Assembly: GCA_947493165.1 (NCBI GenBank)
Contig: CANLPY010000001.1
Coordinates: forward strand, 1,116,001-1,180,000
DNA: 64,000 bases
Origin: an uncultured Erythrobacter sp.
GTDB lineage: Bacteria > Pseudomonadota > Alphaproteobacteria > Sphingomonadales > Sphingomonadaceae
Direction: 5' to 3'
Shown: positions 60,897-64,000 of the stretch, piece after piece
How the letters are laid out: the number at the start of each line of letters is the position of its first letter
Position numbering within the stretch: position 1 is the first letter of the stretch
The notes under the pieces: model-generated
Databases searched by the model: none
What the model was told of the DNA's origin: nothing
The model's input: the letters and a program-made list of their open reading frames with translations, nothing else
Program-made: the position numbers and the translations under genes

Positions 60897-62486
60897 CTAT
60901 TTAAGTTCTTGTATTTCCTGACCTTCAGGACTTGCGTAGGTAAAGCTATCAAGGCCCTTGTCCTTCAGCGCATTGACCAATGCCCGAGCCTCGCTCTGGT
61001 TGGGTACCGGCCCTGCAAGCAAGCGGTTGGACTCTCCCCACGCAACGACGTGAGGTGTGTAATCACCCAATTGGTCCGGGGCAGTTCGACTAAAACGGCG
61101 CCAGTCAAACTTTAATGCGGAGCGATCCTTGCCGGTTGCCACTTGCACCCAATTGCGACTTGGGTGAACCAGCTTAGCTGGCTCTGGCTCATAGGTGGCT
61201 CTGTCTTCCCTAGGAATTTCAATCGCTGCCAAATCCACCGCGCCACCGCCGCCACGTGTTACCCGTGTGGAAGCAGAGCCCAAATCTGCAAAGGCATCGG
61301 CAACGTTCGGCTTGGTGGCTTGCACGACAGGGTTTGCGCTAGACGGCCGTCCGGCGCGCGCAAGGTCAAAACCAGGACGCGGCGCTGCGGTGGACTCTGC
61401 CACTTCACCGCCCTCACTTGCACGCGAGACGCGGACAACATCAGCTGAATCTGGAGAGGCGAGAGGTAGAGTAGTTTGCGCCGGCTCGGTTGACACTAGC
61501 GCGGTTGGTGCTGGCGCGGTTTGTACCGATCCAGTTTGCGCTTCAGCCGCCTGTGCTGTCCGGACTTGGGCCAAACTTGACTCTTGTGGGCTCCCCAATG
61601 GGTCACCCGATGGAGCCAGCCTCGTATCAGCGGCCTGCGCAATCGCGCTGCCCTGCGCGGCAAACTGCGCAATGCGTGGATCATCACGGCCTACATCGGC
61701 TGCGGCCGGGAAAATTCCCAGATTGGCTGCTGCGGCTTGCTGCGCTTTGGTTAGGCGCGGCATAAATGCGAGGTATGGCGTCATTCGAGCTGCCAGATCG
61801 CGCGGCATGACAGCATCTGCGATCGCTGCGGCTTCATCCTGCTGTCCCAGAATAGCGAGGCCGAACGCTTGCGTTCGGAATGCGGCAAAATCACGATCTT
61901 CGAGAAGCGGCCTTAGTGTCGCTTCAAAAGCATCGCGATTGCCTGCGATTGCTTGACTAAGCGCAAGGCGGCGAACCACCTCATTATCGTTTCTCAACAC
62001 TAGAGCGGAACGGTAAGCGTTTTGGGCTTCGGTGTTGTTCCCAACGAGATCGAATGCCAACCCGCGATCAGGCAGGACATCTCGCGATGATGCACCCGCT
62101 GCTTCTGCTTCGCTAAACAGTCGCAAGGCTTCGATTGGACGGTCCGACCTCAGGAACACCGCTGCCATGCCCATTTTCACGCTAGGATCGGTTGGCGCGA
62201 TGGCCTGCGCGCGGCCAAAAAAACCAATCGCTGCATCATAATCACCGAGCGCCATCGCAGCGTTGCCAGCCTCTATCAAAGTGCTGAGCCTACGAGGGCT
62301 TCTCGCCAATTGACGCAGAGCACGGTTCAGCCGCTGGACTTCGGCAGAAGGCAGGGGCTGAACCACTTCGCGCGAGGTTGCACCGGTATCCTGCGCATTC
62401 ACGGGCGCAGCGTAACTAAGGGAAGAAAGGCAGACGCCCGCGCCCAATGACAGGAGCGCAAAGCGAGCAGAGGTTCGAATTGTCAT
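60897..62486 (-). CDS. secreted TPR protein with C-terminal SPOR domain
   Basis: A 529-residue exported protein. The signal peptide (first 32 residues, ending YAAPVNAQ) is followed by TPR-like repeats (about 60-215, ALGDYDAAIGFFGRAQAIAPTD), a long Ala/Pro/Ser/Thr-rich linker (about 260-420), and a SPOR domain (about 440-525, VQVATGKDRSALKFDWRRF ... LAGPVPNQSEARALVNALKDKG). SPOR binds denuded peptidoglycan at the septum. It lies just after ftsZ on the same strand, which suits a division role. Confidence 0.85.
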   Translation of the reverse strand: MTIRTSARFALLSLGAGVCLSSLSYAAPVNAQDTGATSREVVQPLPSAEVQRLNRALRQLARSPRRLSTLIEAGNAAMALGDYDAAIGFFGRAQAIAPTDPSVKMGMAAVFLRSDRPIEALRLFSEAEAAGASSRDVLPDRGLAFDLVGNNTEAQNAYRSALVLRNDNEVVRRLALSQAIAGNRDAFEATLRPLLEDRDFAAFRTQAFGLAILGQQDEAAAIADAVMPRDLAARMTPYLAFMPRLTKAQQAAAANLGIFPAAADVGRDDPRIAQFAAQGSAIAQAADTRLAPSGDPLGSPQESSLAQVRTAQAAEAQTGSVQTAPAPTALVSTEPAQTTLPLASPDSADVVRVSRASEGGEVAESTAAPRPGFDLARAGRPSSANPVVQATKPNVADAFADLGSASTRVTRGGGGAVDLAAIEIPREDRATYEPEPAKLVHPSRNWVQVATGKDRSALKFDWRRFSRTAPDQLGDYTPHVVAWGESNRLLAGPVPNQSEARALVNALKDKGLDSFTYASPEGQEIQELK

Positions 62487-62541
62487 AGCCTATCCCGGTA
62501 GCAGCAAGGGTAGGCTTCGCTAGTCTAAAGCGTCTGAACCA

Positions 62542-62591
62542 ATGCCGAACCGGCATAGAAAGTCGGTCAACCGAGCGCCAAGAACGCTCGG
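62542..62591. terminator. two short hairpins downstream of ftsZ
   Basis: ATGCCG-AAC-CGGCAT (62542-62556) and CCGAGCG-7 nt-CGCTCGG (62571-62591) lie in the 132-base gap after ftsZ. Neither has a U-run on the minus strand, so termination may be partial. Confidence 0.4.
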
Positions 62592-62618
62592 CTGCCAACT
62601 GCCGCCACAATGACTCTG

Positions 62619-64000
62619 TTATTGGTTGTTCTGACGGCCAAGGAACCGAGGAATACTAAGCGCTGGCGCGTCTTCGCCGCTAGTATCTTCCTCGTCCTCA
62701 CCCTCTTCGTCTTTGCTGTCCGATCCCGATGCACGCGAGAGGTTGGCCATCCGCTCGAATAGAGTGCTTCCACCAGCGGCTGCGCCCGGTGCCGCAGTTA
62801 CGTTGCCACTTGCTTGACTACTAGCTTCGTTCTCACCTGTTCCTGAACCCAGGATGCCATCACGGCGCGACGGCGCGCTTTGCTCAATTGGTTGGTCTTC
62901 TTCAGCCAAACGGTCAGCATCAGCAAGAAGGTCATCACCCTGTGGCGGCCCATCATCAGAAACTTCAGAAGTCAGATCGAAAGTGCCGTCACCGCCGTCA
63001 CCTCCATTCGCGTCACTATCGCCAAACCCAGATTCGTTAGTCCCACCAAATGCACTGTCTTCAGCCGGATCAGCCAAGCCGCCGTCTGGGCCGCCTTGCA
63101 GATCGTCAGCCTCCAACTCATCGTCTGCACCGCGCAAGCCCGCGAGTGGATCAACAATACCGTCGACATCATCGTCGTCGGCGTCGCCCATATCTTCGCC
63201 CGCCTGCATTCCGCTAAGATCGAAAGGCTCTGCTGAGAATGAACCATCCTCTGCCGAATCTTCGTCACCATCTGACCCGGCCTCAACTACGGCTTCTGAA
63301 AAGCCGCCGAGATCCATGGTTGGCAATTCTTCGCCAGCCGTTTCCTCTTCGCCAGGAAGCGGAAGTGCAGGACGTTTAGGTGCGCGGGCACTAGACAAAG
63401 CAACCGGAGCACTTTCGCTGGCAGAACCAATAGCGCCTTGCTCAATACCAGTGGCGACTACGGAAACTCTGATTTTGCCGTCGAGATCAGGATTAAACGC
63501 GCTACCCCAGATGATATTAGCGTCTTCATCAACCAATTCGCGAATGTGATTGGCAGCCTCATCGACTTCAAGAAGCTTCATGTCTTCGCCGCCGATGATC
63601 GAAATAATCACGCCCTTAGCGCCCTGCATGCTGACACCGTCAAGCAGCGGATTGGCGATCGCCTGTTCCGCCGCATCAAGCGCGCGGTTTTCACCGTTAC
63701 CTTCGCCTGTGCCCATCATCGCCTTACCCATTTCACTCATAACAGAGCGCACATCGGCAAAATCGAGGTTGATGAGACCCGGCATAACCATCAGGTCAGT
63801 GATCGAGCGCACACCCTGCTGAAGAACTTCGTCAGCCAGTTGAAACGCTTCTTTGAAAGTGGTTTCAGCCTGCGCAACCAAGAACAGGTTCTGGTTTGGA
63901 ATGACGATCAACGTGTCGACATGCTCTTGCAGCTCATCAATGCCAGCTTCGGCCGCGCGCATGCGGCGCGTGCCCTCAAACAGGAACGGCTTGGTCACAA
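62619..64000 (-). CDS. ftsZ: cell division protein FtsZ (5' part missing)
   Basis: The tubulin-like GTPase of the Z ring; the first third with the GTP-binding G box lies beyond the window. Visible: [16 protein letters not shown], the [11 protein letters not shown] segment, the catalytic T7 loop NLDFAD, and the rest of the C-terminal domain ([21 protein letters not shown]). Then comes a very acidic, Gly/Asp/Ser-rich linker of about 240 residues and the C-terminal partner-binding peptide [12 protein letters not shown]. No true start can be assigned. Confidence 0.95.
   Translation of the reverse strand, partial: VTKPFLFEGTRRMRAAEAGIDELQEHVDTLIVIPNQNLFLVAQAETTFKEAFQLADEVLQQGVRSITDLMVMPGLINLDFADVRSVMSEMGKAMMGTGEGNGENRALDAAEQAIANPLLDGVSMQGAKGVIISIIGGEDMKLLEVDEAANHIRELVDEDANIIWGSAFNPDLDGKIRVSVVATGIEQGAIGSASESAPVALSSARAPKRPALPLPGEEETAGEELPTMDLGGFSEAVVEAGSDGDEDSAEDGSFSAEPFDLSGMQAGEDMGDADDDDVDGIVDPLAGLRGADDELEADDLQGGPDGGLADPAEDSAFGGTNESGFGDSDANGGDGGDGTFDLTSEVSDDGPPQGDDLLADADRLAEEDQPIEQSAPSRRDGILGSGTGENEASSQASGNVTAAPGAAAGGSTLFERMANLSRASGSDSKDEEGEDEEDTSGEDAPALSIPRFLGRQNNQ

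Noticed and set aside
1..64000. Prophage, insertion sequence, integron, CRISPR or toxin-antitoxin module
   Set aside because: I found no transposase, integrase, repeat-spacer array or phage structural gene, and no target-site duplications; all regions are explained by core genes.

Overview
The window looks like a chromosomal core region of an alphaproteobacterium of the order Sphingomonadales, most likely Erythrobacteraceae. The evidence is the chvI-chvG-hprK-rapZ-EIIA-HPr cluster, an ATP-type pckA, small TonB and DUF3597/DUF937 proteins, a serC leader and ybhL-type leader RNA, and the cysI-DUF934-cysH type of sulfite reduction cluster. I saw no prophage, insertion sequence, integrase, CRISPR array or rRNA operon. 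Gene density is high and many neighbours overlap by 4 or 8 bases.

Layout. 1-2.6 kb: a truncated cysteine desulfurase divergent from an alpha/beta hydrolase, with a Fur-like box between them, then a tonB gene behind a Zur-like box. 2.7-8.7 kb: DUF3597, a Tat lipoprotein peptidase (DUF885), a cyclic-nucleotide-binding/thioredoxin-reductase-like fusion, two DUF937-type proteins and a membrane-anchored EEP-fold protein. 8.8-16 kb: pckA divergent from the acid/envelope two-component system ChvI-ChvG and the regulatory PTS (HPr kinase, RapZ, EIIA-Man, HPr). 16-22.8 kb: rmuC, def, a 27-bp perfect inverted repeat, recR, fmt-truA, an MDR reductase and an asparaginase. 22.9-31.4 kb: tRNA-Val, an FAD monooxygenase, tlpA/argH with overlapping divergent start codons, an LptM-like lipoprotein, lysA, a siroheme synthase with a CobA-like remnant, a winged-helix protein, an ECF sigma factor with DUF6768, and an L,D-transpeptidase. 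31.5-37 kb: purA, hisZ, serA and serC on the minus strand, led by a serC leader RNA.

37-44.7 kb: a GT4 glycosyltransferase, a PadR regulator with a repeated operator, rarA with an overlapping RNase H-like gene, a TM2 protein, tRNA-Thr, queF and a proline-rich membrane protein. 44.7-51.9 kb: a sulfur block (sseA, metC, an MscS channel, cobA, DUF2849, cysI, DUF934, cysH). Siroheme for CysI would come from CobA here and the precorrin-2 dehydrogenase/ferrochelatase at 27.8 kb. 51.9-64 kb: an NDUFA9-like dehydrogenase, proB, obgE, a btuB-type receptor behind a cobalamin riboswitch, a polyproline lipoprotein, a BI-1/YbhL protein behind a ybhL-type leader with a heat-shock-like promoter, YbjN-proC, a SPOR/TPR protein and the 3' part of ftsZ.

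I did not find a clearly new multigene system. The best leads are regulatory RNAs and operators, the fusion reductase that lacks its CxxC, the siroheme synthase carrying a CobA remnant, and long inverted repeats.
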